Assembly (NCBI RefSeq): GCF_011308835.1
Contig: NZ_JAAOHY010000003.1
Span: 266,264 to 330,263, forward strand
DNA: 64,000 nt
Direction of reading: 5' to 3'
Origin: Paracoccus xiamenensis
GTDB lineage: Bacteria > Pseudomonadota > Alphaproteobacteria > Rhodobacterales > Rhodobacteraceae
This document shows positions 25,963-36,329 of this stretch, piece after piece; the first letter of the stretch is position 1; every line of letters begins with the position of its first letter. Under the pieces are notes generated by a model. The model was not told the origin of the DNA, ran no database searches, and saw only the letters and a list, made by a program, of their open reading frames with translations. The position numbers and the translations under genes were made by a program.

Positions 25963-27704
25963 AAAAGATCCTCATCGCCAATCGTGGCGAAATCGCCCTG
26001 CGCATCCTGCGCGCCTGCCGCGATGCCGGCCTTTCGTCGGTTGCCGTCTATGCCGATGCCGATGCGGACGCCTGCTGGTTGCGTCTGGCAGATCAGGCCT
26101 TCGCGCTGCCCGGCAAGACCCCGGCCGAGACCTATCTGAACATCCCGGCCCTGCTGGAGATCGCCCGCCGGGCGGGCGCGGATGCGGTCCATCCAGGCTA
26201 CGGCTTCCTGTCCGAAAGCGCCAAATTCGCGCAGGCCGTTCAGGATGCCGGGCTGATCTGGATCGGCCCGGACCCGGCGGCGATCTCGGCCCTTGGCGAC
26301 AAGATCGCCGCCCGCGCCATCGCCCGCGAGGTCGGCGCGCCTCTGGTTCCCGGCAGCGACGGGCCGGTGGCAGATGCCGCCGAAATCCGCGCCTTTGTCG
26401 CCGAGCACGGGCTTCCGGTCGCCATCAAGGCCTCGGCCGGGGGCGGCGGGCGCGGCATGCGCGTGGTCCGCGACGAAGCCGAAATTGACGAATTGTTTGC
26501 CGCCGCCGCCAGCGAGGCGCAGACCGCCTTTGGCAACGGTGCCTGCTATGTCGAACGCTTCCTTGACCGCCCCCGCCATATCGAGGCGCAGGTGCTGGCC
26601 GATCGGCACGGCAATGTCGCCGTCGTGGGCCTGCGCGACTGTTCCCTGCAACGCCGCAACCAGAAGCTGGTCGAGGAAGCCCCCGCCCCCTTCCTGCCCG
26701 AAGGCACCGCCGACCGGATCGAAACCGCCGCCCGCGACATCTGTCGCAAGGCCGCCTATACCGGCGCGGGCACGGTGGAATTTCTGCTGGGCGCCGACGG
26801 CATGCTGAGCTTTCTGGAGGTGAATACCCGCCTTCAGGTCGAACACCCCGTCACCGAGGAAACCACCGGCATCGACCTTGTGATCGAACAGATCCGCATC
26901 GCCCGGGGCGGGGCCTTGCGCATCGACGCCATGCCCACCCCCACCGGCCACAGCATCGAATTCCGCATCAATGCCGAAGATCCGGGCCGCGGCTTCTTGC
27001 CGACGCCGGGCCGGATCACCCGCTTTGCCCCGCCGTCCGGCCCCGGCATCCGGTTGGACAGCGGCGTCGAGACCGGCAGCGTGGTCGCGGGGGCCTTCGA
27101 TTCCCTGATGGCCAAGCTGATCGTGACCGGCCCCACGCGGGAAATCGCGATTGCCCGCGCCCGTCGCGCATTGTCAGAGTTCCGCATTGAAGGCGTCGCC
27201 TCGGTCCTGCCCTTTGCCCGTGCGGTACTGGACGCCCCGGATTTCGACGGCAGCGCCCCCTTCGCCGTTCATACCCGCTGGATCGAGACCGATTTCGCCG
27301 ACGATCTGGACGCCGCCCTGCGCGTGCCCGAAGCCGAAGATACAGTGCTGCGCCTGCCCGTTGAGATCGCCGGGGAGCGCCACGATATCGGGCTGTCTGC
27401 GCAGGCTCTGGCCCGCCTTGGCACAGCGCTTGGCCACGTCGCCCCCGCCGCGCCCCCGCCTTCGGAAAAGCCTGCTGAAAAAGCAGCCGACGGGACGCTG
27501 ACCGCGCCGATTTCCGGCACGCTTACCCGTTGGCTTGTCAAGGACGGCGCCACGGTCAAGGCCGAACAGCCCATCGCCGTCATGGAAGCGATGAAAATGG
27601 AAATGACACTGCACAGCGATCGTGCCGGAAAGATTCGTCTGAAAGCTGCCGCAGGGGATAACATATCCGAAGGAGACCATCTCGCGCATGTAGAGGTTGA
27701 ATGA
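25959..27704 (+). CDS. Biotin carboxylase with C-terminal biotin-carrier domain
   Basis: An acyl-CoA/urea-carboxylase-type alpha subunit of 581 residues. The biotin carboxylase part runs to about 445 (KILIANRGEIALRILRAC, glycine loop AGGGGRGM, EVNTRLQVEHPVTE), and the carrier has the biotinylation site Lys546 in EAMKME. There is no carboxyltransferase subunit of the AccD/PccB type nearby; the only CT-like partner is the KipI-KipA fusion overlapping it. It closes the pxp operon. Annotation as acetyl-, propionyl- or methylcrotonyl-CoA carboxylase would be generic; the substrate is open. Confidence 0.9.
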   Translation: MKKILIANRGEIALRILRACRDAGLSSVAVYADADADACWLRLADQAFALPGKTPAETYLNIPALLEIARRAGADAVHPGYGFLSESAKFAQAVQDAGLIWIGPDPAAISALGDKIAARAIAREVGAPLVPGSDGPVADAAEIRAFVAEHGLPVAIKASAGGGGRGMRVVRDEAEIDELFAAAASEAQTAFGNGACYVERFLDRPRHIEAQVLADRHGNVAVVGLRDCSLQRRNQKLVEEAPAPFLPEGTADRIETAARDICRKAAYTGAGTVEFLLGADGMLSFLEVNTRLQVEHPVTEETTGIDLVIEQIRIARGGALRIDAMPTPTGHSIEFRINAEDPGRGFLPTPGRITRFAPPSGPGIRLDSGVETGSVVAGAFDSLMAKLIVTGPTREIAIARARRALSEFRIEGVASVLPFARAVLDAPDFDGSAPFAVHTRWIETDFADDLDAALRVPEAEDTVLRLPVEIAGERHDIGLSAQALARLGTALGHVAPAAPPPSEKPAEKAADGTLTAPISGTLTRWLVKDGATVKAEQPIAVMEAMKMEMTLHSDRAGKIRLKAAAGDNISEGDHLAHVEVE

Positions 27705-27923
27705 GGATGACAGCCGGCTTCAGCCTGCCCCACTGCGCGATGATGTTCGCGGTTTAACCGGCCCGGTTGCTGGCGCGGGCAGCTCAAGGGCAGTTGAATA
27801 CAGTTGCGGACGCGTTAGCCGCGCCGCTCGAATATTGCATCTAACGTACTTGCCGCTACAATCCGTAGCAGCAACTCTTGAATGGCGGATACCGACACAG
27901 CAACCTTTTTGGGGGGCAGATAG

Positions 27924-29120
27924 ATGCGCAGAATCTTCCGGACATTGGCCTTTGCGATAGTGGCTCCGGGCATTCCGTACAGTCTGTCAGCAACCGAAAT
28001 GCTTGCGCAGGAAACGCCTCCGCCTGTCGTTGTCACGCATCAGGTCGAAGTCGCGCCGATTGAAGCGCCCGACAGCTTTACCGCGAATGTGGAAGCAATC
28101 GAAAGCGTCGAAATACAGGCGCGGATCGAGGGTTTCATCGATGAAGTCACCTTCACCGCGGGCCAGATCGTTGAAAATGGCGACCAGCTTTTCCTGATCG
28201 AGCCCGAGCGCTATGAAGCCGAGGTTGCATCCGCGCAAGCCAGCCTTGCCCAGGCCGAGGCGCAGCGTGTGCGCGCCGAAAGCGAGGCCAGGCGACAACA
28301 GGAACTGGTGAACAGAAATGCCGCGGCAGCGGTGAATCTGGAACAGGCACAGGCCGATTTTCAGGTCACCGAAGCGAATGTGCAGGCGGCACAGGCCGGC
28401 GTCGAACTGGCCCGAATCAATCAAGGCTATACGACAATCACCAGCCCGATCACCGGAAAGATCGGGCAGGCATTGATTACCAGGGGTAATTTCGTCGGGC
28501 CATCGGCCGGATCACTGGCGCAGGTCGTGCAGCTCGATCCCATTCGGGTCGTGTTTTCGATACCGGAGCAGCTTTTGCTGGACATGCAGCAAAGCGGGGT
28601 CGCTGAAACCGGCGCTGAAAGCGTCAATTTCAGCCTGATGCTGGCGAATGGCAGCCCATATCCTTTGACCGGAACGCTGGAATATATCGACAATCAGGTT
28701 GACCCCGCCACAGGCAGCGTTCCGGTGCGCATCGTATACGAAAACCCGGATGCGCTTTTGCTGCCGGGCCAGTTCGTCACCATTCTCATCGCGGAAAAAG
28801 ACCCCGAAAGCCTGCCGATCGTTCCGCAGCCCGCCGTGCTTCAGGACCGCGAAGGCCGCTATGTCTTTCTGGTCAACGACGATGACACCGTCTCTCAGCG
28901 GCGTATCTCTACTGGTCCGGGCGTCAGAAACGGCTGGGCTGTCACCGAGGGTCTTCAAGGCGGGGAAATGCTGGTTGTCGAGGGCGTGCAACGCTTGCAG
29001 GATGGCATGACAGTCGCCGTCAGCGCCCCCGCACCGACAGACAGTGACGCCGCGACCGACCCGGCAACCGATACGCCGAGCGCGGAAGAGGATGCCGAGC
29101 CCGCCGGTGACGCGCCATGA
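27924..29120 (+). CDS. RND efflux periplasmic adaptor (AcrA/MexA-like)
   Basis: Membrane-fusion protein linking the RND pump to an outer-membrane channel. It has an export signal (about 1-31), a lipoyl half starting [16 protein letters not shown], a long alpha-hairpin (A, E, Q and R rich, about 95-150), the second lipoyl half with [21 protein letters not shown], and a beta-barrel. The last 30 residues are acidic and Ala/Asp rich. GGGGGGCAG stands before ATG 27924. It overlaps the pump gene by four bases. Confidence 0.92.
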   Translation: MRRIFRTLAFAIVAPGIPYSLSATEMLAQETPPPVVVTHQVEVAPIEAPDSFTANVEAIESVEIQARIEGFIDEVTFTAGQIVENGDQLFLIEPERYEAEVASAQASLAQAEAQRVRAESEARRQQELVNRNAAAAVNLEQAQADFQVTEANVQAAQAGVELARINQGYTTITSPITGKIGQALITRGNFVGPSAGSLAQVVQLDPIRVVFSIPEQLLLDMQQSGVAETGAESVNFSLMLANGSPYPLTGTLEYIDNQVDPATGSVPVRIVYENPDALLLPGQFVTILIAEKDPESLPIVPQPAVLQDREGRYVFLVNDDDTVSQRRISTGPGVRNGWAVTEGLQGGEMLVVEGVQRLQDGMTVAVSAPAPTDSDAATDPATDTPSAEEDAEPAGDAP

Positions 29121-32100
29121 TCTCGAATTTCTTCATCAGTCGGGTCCGCTTCGCGCTGGTGGTTTCGATCGTCATTTCGATCGTCGGGCTGATCGCGCTT
29201 TTTGCCTTGCCCGTTCAACAATATCCGAACATCACCCCGCCAACGGTCAACGTATCGACGATCTATCCCGGTGCCAGCGCCGAAACCGTAGCCGACGTGA
29301 TCGGCGGCCCCATCGAATCCGCCGTCAATGGCGTCGATGATATGACCTACATGTCCTCGACCAGTTCGAATGCCGGACAATATTCGCTGGCGGTCACCTT
29401 CGAGATCGGCACCGACTCGGATCAGGCGCAGGTGAACGTGCAGAACCGCGTGCAACTGGCAATGTCCAGCCTGCCAAGCGAGGTGCAGCAGCAAGGCGTT
29501 GAGGTCCGCGCCAGCTCGCCGGACTTTCTGCTGGCACTAGGGTTCTATTCTGAAAACGGGCAGATCGACGATCTGGCCGTCGCGAACTATGTCAGCACCT
29601 CGCTGATTGACGAAATCGTCCGCATCTCGGGCGTTGGTGATGCGTCATCCGTGGGCACATCCGAATATGCCATGCGCATCTGGCTGGATACGCCGAAAAT
29701 GGTCGCGCTGGAAATTACCGCGGACGAGGTGGCCGCCGCCATCTCGACCCAGAACGTGCAGGCTGCCCTGGGTGAGCTTGGCGGCCCGCCGGCGCCGGAA
29801 GGGACGGAAATGCAGCTGACGCTGGTGTCCCAGGGCCGGCTTGCTGAACCGGATGAGTTCGAACGCCTGATCGTGCGCACCGGCAGCGATGGCAGCATCG
29901 TCCGGCTGGGCGATATCGCCCGGATCGAACTGGGCGCGCAGTCCTATGCCGCGCAGGCGATGGTCGGCGACCGAAATGCCACCATGGTACAGGTCAATCT
30001 GGGGCCCGGCGCCAATGCGCTGGATACCCGCGATGCGGTCCTGGCGATGCTGGAAGAGACCCGACAGCGTTTTCCGGCCGATCTGACCTTTGACACGGTC
30101 TACGATTCAACACTGTTCGTCAGTTCCAGCATCGACCTGATCATGCGGATTCTTGTCGAAGCCTTTATCATCGTCATGGTGGTGATCTTCCTGTTTCTTC
30201 AGGACTGGCGGGCGACCATTGTGGCCGGCATCTCAATTCCGGTCTCGCTCCTGGGCGCGATGGCGGTGTTGCTGATGATGGGCTATTCGCTCAACATGAT
30301 CTCGTTGCTGGCGTTGGTGCTGGCCATCGGGCTGGTGGTGGATGACGCGATCCTCGTTGTCGAGAACGTCCAGCACAACCTGGAACAAGACCCCGACATG
30401 CCGGTGCCGGAAGCGGCGAAGAAGGCCATGGTTCAGATCACCGGCCCCATCATCTCGACCACCTTCGTGCTGCTTGCGGTGGTTGTGCCGACGGCCTTTC
30501 TGCCCGGCATCAACGGTCAGTTGTTCCGACAGTTCGCGGTGACGATCTCGGGCGGGTTGGTCATGTCCGCAATCGTCGCGGTGACGCTGGCCCCGGCGCT
30601 GTCGGCGATCATGCTGCGGCCGCCGAAAGAAGGCGGCAAGCGCGGCCCGCTTGCCTGGGTCGAGGCAGGTCTGAACTGGATGCGCGATAGTTACGGCAAG
30701 ATCGTCGGTTTCATGCTGCGCTTCTGGCCGATCCCGGTCGGCATACTTGCCGCTTGCGCCGCCGGCGCGGTCTATCTGATCACTTCGCTGCCCAGCACCT
30801 TCCTGCCGGATGAGGATCAGGGGGCATTGTTCGTCAACGTCCAGCTTCCCGATGCCGCTTCGTTGCAGCGTACAGACGAAATCATGGCGCTTGTCCGCAA
30901 GGAACTGGCCAACACCCCCGGCGTGCAAGAGGTTATTTCCGTCTCGGGCTTCAGCATTCTGCAAGGCACTTCGGCCCCGAATGGCGGCATGGCGGTCGTT
31001 GCACTTGAACCCTGGGAGGATCGCGAGACCGAAGAAACCGAAATGGGCCACCTTCTAAGCTCGTTGAACCAACGTTTCAGCCAGGTCCCCGGCGCAACGA
31101 TTGCGGCCTTTGCACCGCCCCCGATCCCCGGCGTGGGTGCCGTCGGCGGCCTTGATATGCGGTTTCAGACGCTGGAGGGTCAGACCCCGGCCGAGCTTGC
31201 ACAGACGCTGCGGTCATTCCTTTCGATTGCCAATCAGGACCCAGCCATCGGCGGGCTCGGTTCGACGTTCAGCGCAGATGTGCCGCAGGTCTATCTGGAG
31301 GTGGACCGGGTGCGCGCTGAACGGCTTGGGCTTAGTCCATCGGACATCTACAGCGCCATCGGCGTTGCCTTCGGATCCAGCTATATCAACGATTTCACCA
31401 CCGGCGGGCGGAATTATCAGGTCACGCTTGCCGCGGATGGGGAATATCGCGGCGACGTCACCGATCTGATGAACCTGCACGTCCGCAGCAATAACGGCGC
31501 GATGGTGCCCTTGCGCACGGTGGCGACAACGCGGACGGTGCTTGGCCCCTATGTCATCAACCGCTTCAACCAACAGGTTTCCGCGACGGTGAACGGCCAG
31601 GCGGCGCCGGGGCAAAGCTCCGGTTCCGCAATGGCCGCGGTCGAAAGGATCGCCCAGGAAGACATGCCAGAGGGCTATGCCGTGGCCTGGGCCGGGCTGT
31701 CGTTTCAGGAACAGCAGGGCGGCGGCAATCAATACATCACTTATGTCATGTCACTGGTCTTCGCCTATCTGTTCCTCGTCGCGCTTTATGAAAGCTTTTC
31801 GCTGCCCATCGCGATCCTGCTTTCGCTGGGTGCGGCGGCGTTCGGTGCTGCCGTTGGGCTGGTCATCACTGGCCTGCAAATGAGCCTTTATGTCCAGATC
31901 GCACTGGTCCTGTTGATCGGGCTGGCGGCAAAGAACGCGATCCTGATCGTCGAATTCGCCAAGGAGCGGCGAGAGGAGGGCATGTCGATTCTGGATGCCG
32001 CTCGCACTGGGGCCGAGGCCCGGTTCCGCGCCGTGCTGATGACCGCGTTGGCCTTTATCTTCGGCGTCCTTCCCTTGGCGGAATCGCATGGCGCCGGCGC

Positions 32101-32269
32101 CGGTGCGCAGAATGCCGTCGGGATCACCATCATCAGCGGGATGCTGGGGGCAACCCTGATCGGCCTGTTCATCATTCCATCGCTGTATTTCATCATCCAG
32201 AGCATCACCGAATGGTTCTCGCGGAAAACCAGAGGAACGCCGGCACCACCAAAGGAAAACGCGGGCTAG
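29117..32269 (+). CDS. RND multidrug efflux permease (AcrB/MexB-like)
   Basis: Proton-driven inner-membrane exporter of 1050 residues. It starts [15 protein letters not shown], the usual first helix, with the periplasmic [17 protein letters not shown] segment and the proton-relay aspartate pair in [14 protein letters not shown] (about 409-410). The second half repeats the transporter fold ([17 protein letters not shown]). This is an HAE-1-type pump by length and motifs. No outer-membrane channel or local repressor gene is next to it, so it probably uses a TolC-type protein encoded elsewhere. Confidence 0.95.
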   Translation: MISNFFISRVRFALVVSIVISIVGLIALFALPVQQYPNITPPTVNVSTIYPGASAETVADVIGGPIESAVNGVDDMTYMSSTSSNAGQYSLAVTFEIGTDSDQAQVNVQNRVQLAMSSLPSEVQQQGVEVRASSPDFLLALGFYSENGQIDDLAVANYVSTSLIDEIVRISGVGDASSVGTSEYAMRIWLDTPKMVALEITADEVAAAISTQNVQAALGELGGPPAPEGTEMQLTLVSQGRLAEPDEFERLIVRTGSDGSIVRLGDIARIELGAQSYAAQAMVGDRNATMVQVNLGPGANALDTRDAVLAMLEETRQRFPADLTFDTVYDSTLFVSSSIDLIMRILVEAFIIVMVVIFLFLQDWRATIVAGISIPVSLLGAMAVLLMMGYSLNMISLLALVLAIGLVVDDAILVVENVQHNLEQDPDMPVPEAAKKAMVQITGPIISTTFVLLAVVVPTAFLPGINGQLFRQFAVTISGGLVMSAIVAVTLAPALSAIMLRPPKEGGKRGPLAWVEAGLNWMRDSYGKIVGFMLRFWPIPVGILAACAAGAVYLITSLPSTFLPDEDQGALFVNVQLPDAASLQRTDEIMALVRKELANTPGVQEVISVSGFSILQGTSAPNGGMAVVALEPWEDRETEETEMGHLLSSLNQRFSQVPGATIAAFAPPPIPGVGAVGGLDMRFQTLEGQTPAELAQTLRSFLSIANQDPAIGGLGSTFSADVPQVYLEVDRVRAERLGLSPSDIYSAIGVAFGSSYINDFTTGGRNYQVTLAADGEYRGDVTDLMNLHVRSNNGAMVPLRTVATTRTVLGPYVINRFNQQVSATVNGQAAPGQSSGSAMAAVERIAQEDMPEGYAVAWAGLSFQEQQGGGNQYITYVMSLVFAYLFLVALYESFSLPIAILLSLGAAAFGAAVGLVITGLQMSLYVQIALVLLIGLAAKNAILIVEFAKERREEGMSILDAARTGAEARFRAVLMTALAFIFGVLPLAESHGAGAGAQNAVGITIISGMLGATLIGLFIIPSLYFIIQSITEWFSRKTRGTPAPPKENAG

Positions 32270-32411
32270 AGCGTCTTGCCGCCATGTCCGCCATCGCGTC
32301 GCCCGCTTGGGAACAGAGGCGGTGTCGGCCGAACTGGTTTCATCGCAGCAACGTGCCGTCCGCACCGGCAGCCATTCGGCCGCCGCTGCCGGGAGAGAAC
32401 CCCAATCCCGG

Positions 32412-33161
32412 CTACTTCGCGTCGTGGAAGATGATCCCAACCGTATGGCGTTGCCCGCTGCGGACGCGGCTGACGCCGTGGCGGAGGTTGACGCGGTAAT
32501 TGCCGCGGCTGCCTTGGACGGGCCGGTTGTGGACGGCGAAGGCGACGGCGTCGCCTTGCATAAGCGGCACGACCTCGGCACGGCTCTGCATCCGGGGGCG
32601 TTGTTCGGTCAGCACGAACTCACCGCCGGTGAAATCGCGGCCCGGTTGGGACAGCAGGAACGCCACCTGGATCGGAAAGGCCAGATCGCCATACAGATCC
32701 TGATGCAGGCAGTTGAAGTCGCCTGTGACATATTGCAGGAGCAACGGCGTTGGGCGTTTCTGCCCGGCTTCGTGGCACTGGCGCAGGAAATCCGCGTGGG
32801 CGTCGGGGTAGCGCTGATCGATCCCCATGCGTTCGTTCCAGCTGTTCGCGATCTCGGCCAGTTTCGGCCAAAGCGCCGTGCGCAGCCCGCCCAGCAGATC
32901 CGGCAGCGGGTATTTGAAATAGCGGTATTCGCCCTTGCCAAACCCGTGCCGCGCCATGTGGATATGGCTGCGGAAATGCTGTTCCTGTGGGTAAAGCGCG
33001 GCAAGGTCGCGGCACTCCTCCGGCGTCAGGACGGATTTCAGCGTGGCGCAGCCGAAACTGTTCATCTCGCCCGCGAAAGCCGACCAGTCATAGACAGCAA
33101 GGCGCTGCTCGGCCGATTTCACGACCGGCGCGGCGGGGATAAAATCGGTCACGGCATTCAT
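32412..33161 (-). CDS. 2-oxoglutarate/Fe(II)-dependent oxygenase, coupled to ada
   Basis: A 249-residue oxygenase with the iron triad His153-x-Asp155 (LHQDLYGD) and His228 (NLRHGVSRV), and Arg238 in RSGQRHT as the 2-oxoglutarate ligand. It is a prolyl-hydroxylase-like fold (double-stranded beta helix), not classical AlkB by motif spacing. Its ATG overlaps the ada stop by four bases, so the two are made together as part of the adaptive response. Repair of alkylated nucleic acid, or another damage-linked hydroxylation, is inferred from that position. Confidence 0.85.
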   Translation of the reverse strand: MNAVTDFIPAAPVVKSAEQRLAVYDWSAFAGEMNSFGCATLKSVLTPEECRDLAALYPQEQHFRSHIHMARHGFGKGEYRYFKYPLPDLLGGLRTALWPKLAEIANSWNERMGIDQRYPDAHADFLRQCHEAGQKRPTPLLLQYVTGDFNCLHQDLYGDLAFPIQVAFLLSQPGRDFTGGEFVLTEQRPRMQSRAEVVPLMQGDAVAFAVHNRPVQGSRGNYRVNLRHGVSRVRSGQRHTVGIIFHDAK

Positions 33162-34222
33162 GCTGCGGCCTCCTTTTCCAGAAGGGTGCGCTTGCGTTCG
33201 ATCCCCCAGCGATAGCCGGACAGATCGCCATCCTGACGCACGACCCGGTGGCAGGGGATCGCCACGGCGAGCTTGTTGGCCGCACAGGCCCCGGCCACGG
33301 CGCGGACCGAATTCGGTGCGCCGATCCGGCGCGCGATCTCGGTGTAGCTGACGGTTTCACCCACCGGGATGTCGCGCAGGGCCTGCCAGACGCGCTGCTG
33401 GAACGCCGTGCCGCGAATGTCCAGCGGCAGGTCGAGCCCGATCTGCGGCGCTTCGACAAAGCCAACGACCTGCGCCACGCGGGCCTCGAAAGCCACATCG
33501 CCGCCGATCAGATTGGCCCTTGGAAAGCGGTCCTGCAACTCGTTGACCAAGGCTTCGGGATCGTCCCCCAAGGCAATGGCGCAGATACCCTTGTCGCTTT
33601 CGGCCACGAGGATCGCGCCAAGCGCGCTTTCGCCCAGGGCAAAGCGGATATCGGTATCCTTCCCGCCCTGACGGAAGGCCGTGGGCGTCATGCCCAGAAC
33701 CTTGTTCGAGGTCTCGTAAAACCGGCTGTTCGCGTTGAACCCGGCGTCGTAAATCGCTTCGGTCACGGTATTCTCCTTATCCTGCAGTTCAGCGCGGACC
33801 TTCTGCGCCCGATGCGCAGCGCCCCATTCGCGGGGCGTCAGCCCGGTGATCGCCTTGAACTGGCGGTGAAAGTAATGGCTGCTGAAGCCTACCTTTGCGG
33901 CAAGGTCATCCAGCTTTGGCATTGCGTCCGAGGCCGCGATGATCCGGCAGGCCCCGGCGATGATTTCGGTGTTCGCCTGCGCGGCCGATTGCCCCTTGGG
34001 ATTGCAGCGCATGCAGGGGCGAAAGCCCGCCGCCTCGGCCGCCTCGGGCGTGTGGTAAAACGCGACATTGGCGGGCTTGGCACGACGCGAGGGGCAGGAC
34101 GGCCGGCAATAAATACCGGTGGTTTTCACCGCAAAGACAAAGCTGCCATCCGCGCCCGCATCCCGCGCGACAACACTTTGCCAGCGCGGATCCTGTTCGG
34201 TCTGGGTCGGTATGGTGGTCAT
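33158..34222 (-). CDS. ada: Ada: methyl-sensing activator and O6-methylguanine-DNA methyltransferase
   Basis: Bifunctional protein of 354 residues. The N-terminal zinc site has Cys39, Cys43, Cys70 and Cys73 (GIYCRPSC and FRPCMRC); Cys39 is the methyl-phosphotriester acceptor by family comparison. An AraC-type helix-turn-helix follows (LAAKVGFSSHYFHRQFKAITGLTP), then the methyltransferase domain with acceptor Cys324 in AIPCHRVV. ATG 34222 was chosen because the family N-terminus begins there; upstream frame is unrelated. It autoregulates in known cases and shares an operon with the oxygenase. Confidence 0.95.
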   Translation of the reverse strand: MTTIPTQTEQDPRWQSVVARDAGADGSFVFAVKTTGIYCRPSCPSRRAKPANVAFYHTPEAAEAAGFRPCMRCNPKGQSAAQANTEIIAGACRIIAASDAMPKLDDLAAKVGFSSHYFHRQFKAITGLTPREWGAAHRAQKVRAELQDKENTVTEAIYDAGFNANSRFYETSNKVLGMTPTAFRQGGKDTDIRFALGESALGAILVAESDKGICAIALGDDPEALVNELQDRFPRANLIGGDVAFEARVAQVVGFVEAPQIGLDLPLDIRGTAFQQRVWQALRDIPVGETVSYTEIARRIGAPNSVRAVAGACAANKLAVAIPCHRVVRQDGDLSGYRWGIERKRTLLEKEAAA

Positions 34223-34536
34223 GGTCAATACCCGGTCTGATTGCTGTTGAGCCCAATATAGGGGGCTTTCGCCGCACCTCACTCCGCGCCTTGCTTTCAA
34301 ATCCAGAACGTCGGTGGACCAAGGGATATGCGGCCATCCGACACAGGCGCAGCAGCCGCTTGAGACGGCAGGATCGGGTAGATGAGTGTTGCCACACCGT
34401 GGAACGGGTGCAGACAGACCGGCATGCGACACTGTTCGAGTTGATGCAGACATCGCCCCGAACGTTGCGGATATGCGAAGAGGCCGCGCCGATCCAGCAC
34501 GGGCTGCCGCAGGCGTGACGCCATTCCCCCGTCTTT
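34223..34536. other. Region upstream of ada and downstream of iolB, no gene
   Basis: No convincing coding frame in 314 bases. On the minus strand TATATT (34260-34255) could be the ada -10 element, and AAAGCAA (34297-34291), upstream of the expected -35 position, resembles an Ada box. This is weak and rests on short motifs only. Confidence 0.35.
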
Positions 34537-35331
34537 TCAGAACAGGTGCTCGACCTCTGGCGCGGGAACAAAGCGCCATGCGCGGCGGGGCCCGGCCATG
34601 ACGTTGAGGTAATACAGCTCGAACCCGTAAGGCGCACCGCAGGGGTGGTGGCCACGCGGGACGCAGACCACATCGCCATCCCTGACTGCCATGACCTCGT
34701 CCATGCTGCCGTCATCGGTATAGACGCGCTGCACCGCCCAACCATCTTTCGGGTTCAGGCGGTGATAATAGGTCTCTTCCAGATAGGTGATGCGCGGAAA
34801 GTCATCCTCATCATGGCGATGGCTGGGATAGCTGGACCAGTTGCCCGCGGGGGTGAAAACCTCTGTCACCAGCAGGCTGTCGGCGTAATCCTCATTCTCC
34901 ATCGCGATATTGTTGATCCAACGGGTATTGTTGCCCTCGCCCCGCTGGGTCAGGGTAATACCGTCAGGGCCGATACGGCGCGCCGGATGACCGCCCTGCC
35001 CCGGTGCCGCGCAGACGGCGATCACGCAATCGGTCACCGCTTCCGCCCGCCACTCCTGCCCGTTCGGGACATACAGACAGTGCGGCGGCGTCTTGTCGAA
35101 CACGTCCATCCGCTCGCCCACAACTCCCCAGTCCTGACCGGCGGCGTGGAACGCGGCCTTGCCCTCGACCATCACCAGGATGACCTCATTGGTGCCGGTC
35201 GCTTCGGACGCCGCCTCGCCCGGACGCAGGCGGTACAGCGTGAAGCCAACATAGCGCCAGCCGGCGCTTTCGGGCGTAATCTGATGCACCTTGCCGTGGG
35301 TGCCGAAAGGCTTGTGCAGAAGATCAACCAT
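34537..35331 (-). CDS. iolB: 5-deoxy-glucuronate isomerase
   Basis: Cupin enzyme of myo-inositol breakdown that converts 5-deoxy-D-glucuronate to 5-dehydro-2-deoxy-D-gluconate. The 264 residues carry the family motif YPSHRHDEDDFPRITYLEETYYHRLNP, holding histidine and glutamate metal ligands, and GHHPCGAPYGFELYYLNVMAGP near the end. It is the last gene of the operon. AAGGGA precedes ATG 35331, just after an intergenic repeat. Confidence 0.95.
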   Translation of the reverse strand: MVDLLHKPFGTHGKVHQITPESAGWRYVGFTLYRLRPGEAASEATGTNEVILVMVEGKAAFHAAGQDWGVVGERMDVFDKTPPHCLYVPNGQEWRAEAVTDCVIAVCAAPGQGGHPARRIGPDGITLTQRGEGNNTRWINNIAMENEDYADSLLVTEVFTPAGNWSSYPSHRHDEDDFPRITYLEETYYHRLNPKDGWAVQRVYTDDGSMDEVMAVRDGDVVCVPRGHHPCGAPYGFELYYLNVMAGPRRAWRFVPAPEVEHLF

Positions 35332-35341
35332 TCAGATCCCT

Positions 35342-35404
35342 TTCATTCTGGCCCAAGTACCCCGGGGGAAACCGGCGAATGCCGGTTGGGGGCAGCGCCC
35401 CCGG
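35342..35404 (-). repeat. Intergenic repeat, copy 1 (iolE-iolB gap)
   Basis: Read on the minus strand, a GC hairpin is followed by CCCCGGGGTACTTGGGCCAG and AATGAAAG, then the iolB ribosome-binding site. The second copy in the iolD leader shares the box and order. I recall similar repeats before ribosome-binding sites in Rhodobacterales genomes. Confidence 0.6.
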
Positions 35405-35410
35405 ATCGTG

Positions 35411-36322
35411 TCACGCAGCCTCGCCATGATCCAGACCCGCCGCGACTGCTGCCGCCTTCAGCGACCTCAGGCCCAGCGACTGATACTCCAGCGGATTCCT
35501 CATCTCTGGGTCCTGTTCGGCCTCGATCACCAGCCAACCGTCATAACCCGCCTGCGCAAGGACACTCAGCAATGGCACAAAGTCGATTGCGCCTTCTGGA
35601 TCGCCCGGCACGGTAAAGGCCCCGGCCAGCACCCCTTGCAGAAAGGACAGGCCCTCGGCCCGGACCCGTTCCGCAACCCGAGGGCGGATGTTCTTGGCAT
35701 GGAAATGCGCGACACGGGACGCATGTTTCGTCAGTACCGCCACCGGATCACCGCCACCAAAGGCGCAGTGACCGGCATCAAACAACAGATGCGTCGCGGG
35801 ACCAGTCGCAGCCATGAAGGCGTCGATATCCTCGGGGGATTCGATCACCGTGCCCATATGGTGATGATAGGCCAGCGTGATGCCTTGCGAAGCGAGGTAA
35901 TCCGCAAATGCCTCCATCTTCGTCCCAAAGGCCACCATTTCATCAGGGGTCAGCCGGGGACGATGGTTCACGGGAATATCGTGGCTACCGTGCACGGTGT
36001 TCGAACATTCGCAGGTGATGCAGACCTTGCAGTCATTGGCCTTCAGTTTCGCCAGATGCGGCTGCACGGCGGCAATCTCATCCTCGACCGAGCGGGTCAG
36101 CAACGCGGTCGAATACCAGCCCGAGATGAAGCGCAGACCGTAATGCTCAAGCAGCGCCTTCAGGGCGGCGGGATCGTCGGGCCAGCGGTGGCCATTCTCG
36201 ATCCCGTCAAAGCCGATCAACTGACCGGCCTCCTGCAGGATCTGTTCTGTCGGGATATGCGCGCCGATGCTTTGGTCGTCGTCATTGGCCCAGGCGATGG
36301 GGTTGGTGCCGTAAAGGATCAT
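35411..36322 (-). CDS. iolE: myo-Inosose-2 dehydratase
   Basis: A TIM-barrel enzyme of 303 residues that dehydrates 2-keto-myo-inositol to the trihydroxycyclohexanedione. Family motifs include the N-terminal [36 protein letters not shown] (metal and catalytic histidines) and VIEAEQDPE near the C-terminus. GAGGG precedes ATG 36322. It lies seven bases after iolD. A second, damaged iolE-like gene is found at 51428. Confidence 0.95.
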   Translation of the reverse strand: MILYGTNPIAWANDDDQSIGAHIPTEQILQEAGQLIGFDGIENGHRWPDDPAALKALLEHYGLRFISGWYSTALLTRSVEDEIAAVQPHLAKLKANDCKVCITCECSNTVHGSHDIPVNHRPRLTPDEMVAFGTKMEAFADYLASQGITLAYHHHMGTVIESPEDIDAFMAATGPATHLLFDAGHCAFGGGDPVAVLTKHASRVAHFHAKNIRPRVAERVRAEGLSFLQGVLAGAFTVPGDPEGAIDFVPLLSVLAQAGYDGWLVIEAEQDPEMRNPLEYQSLGLRSLKAAAVAAGLDHGEAA

Positions 36323-36329
36323 GATGCCC

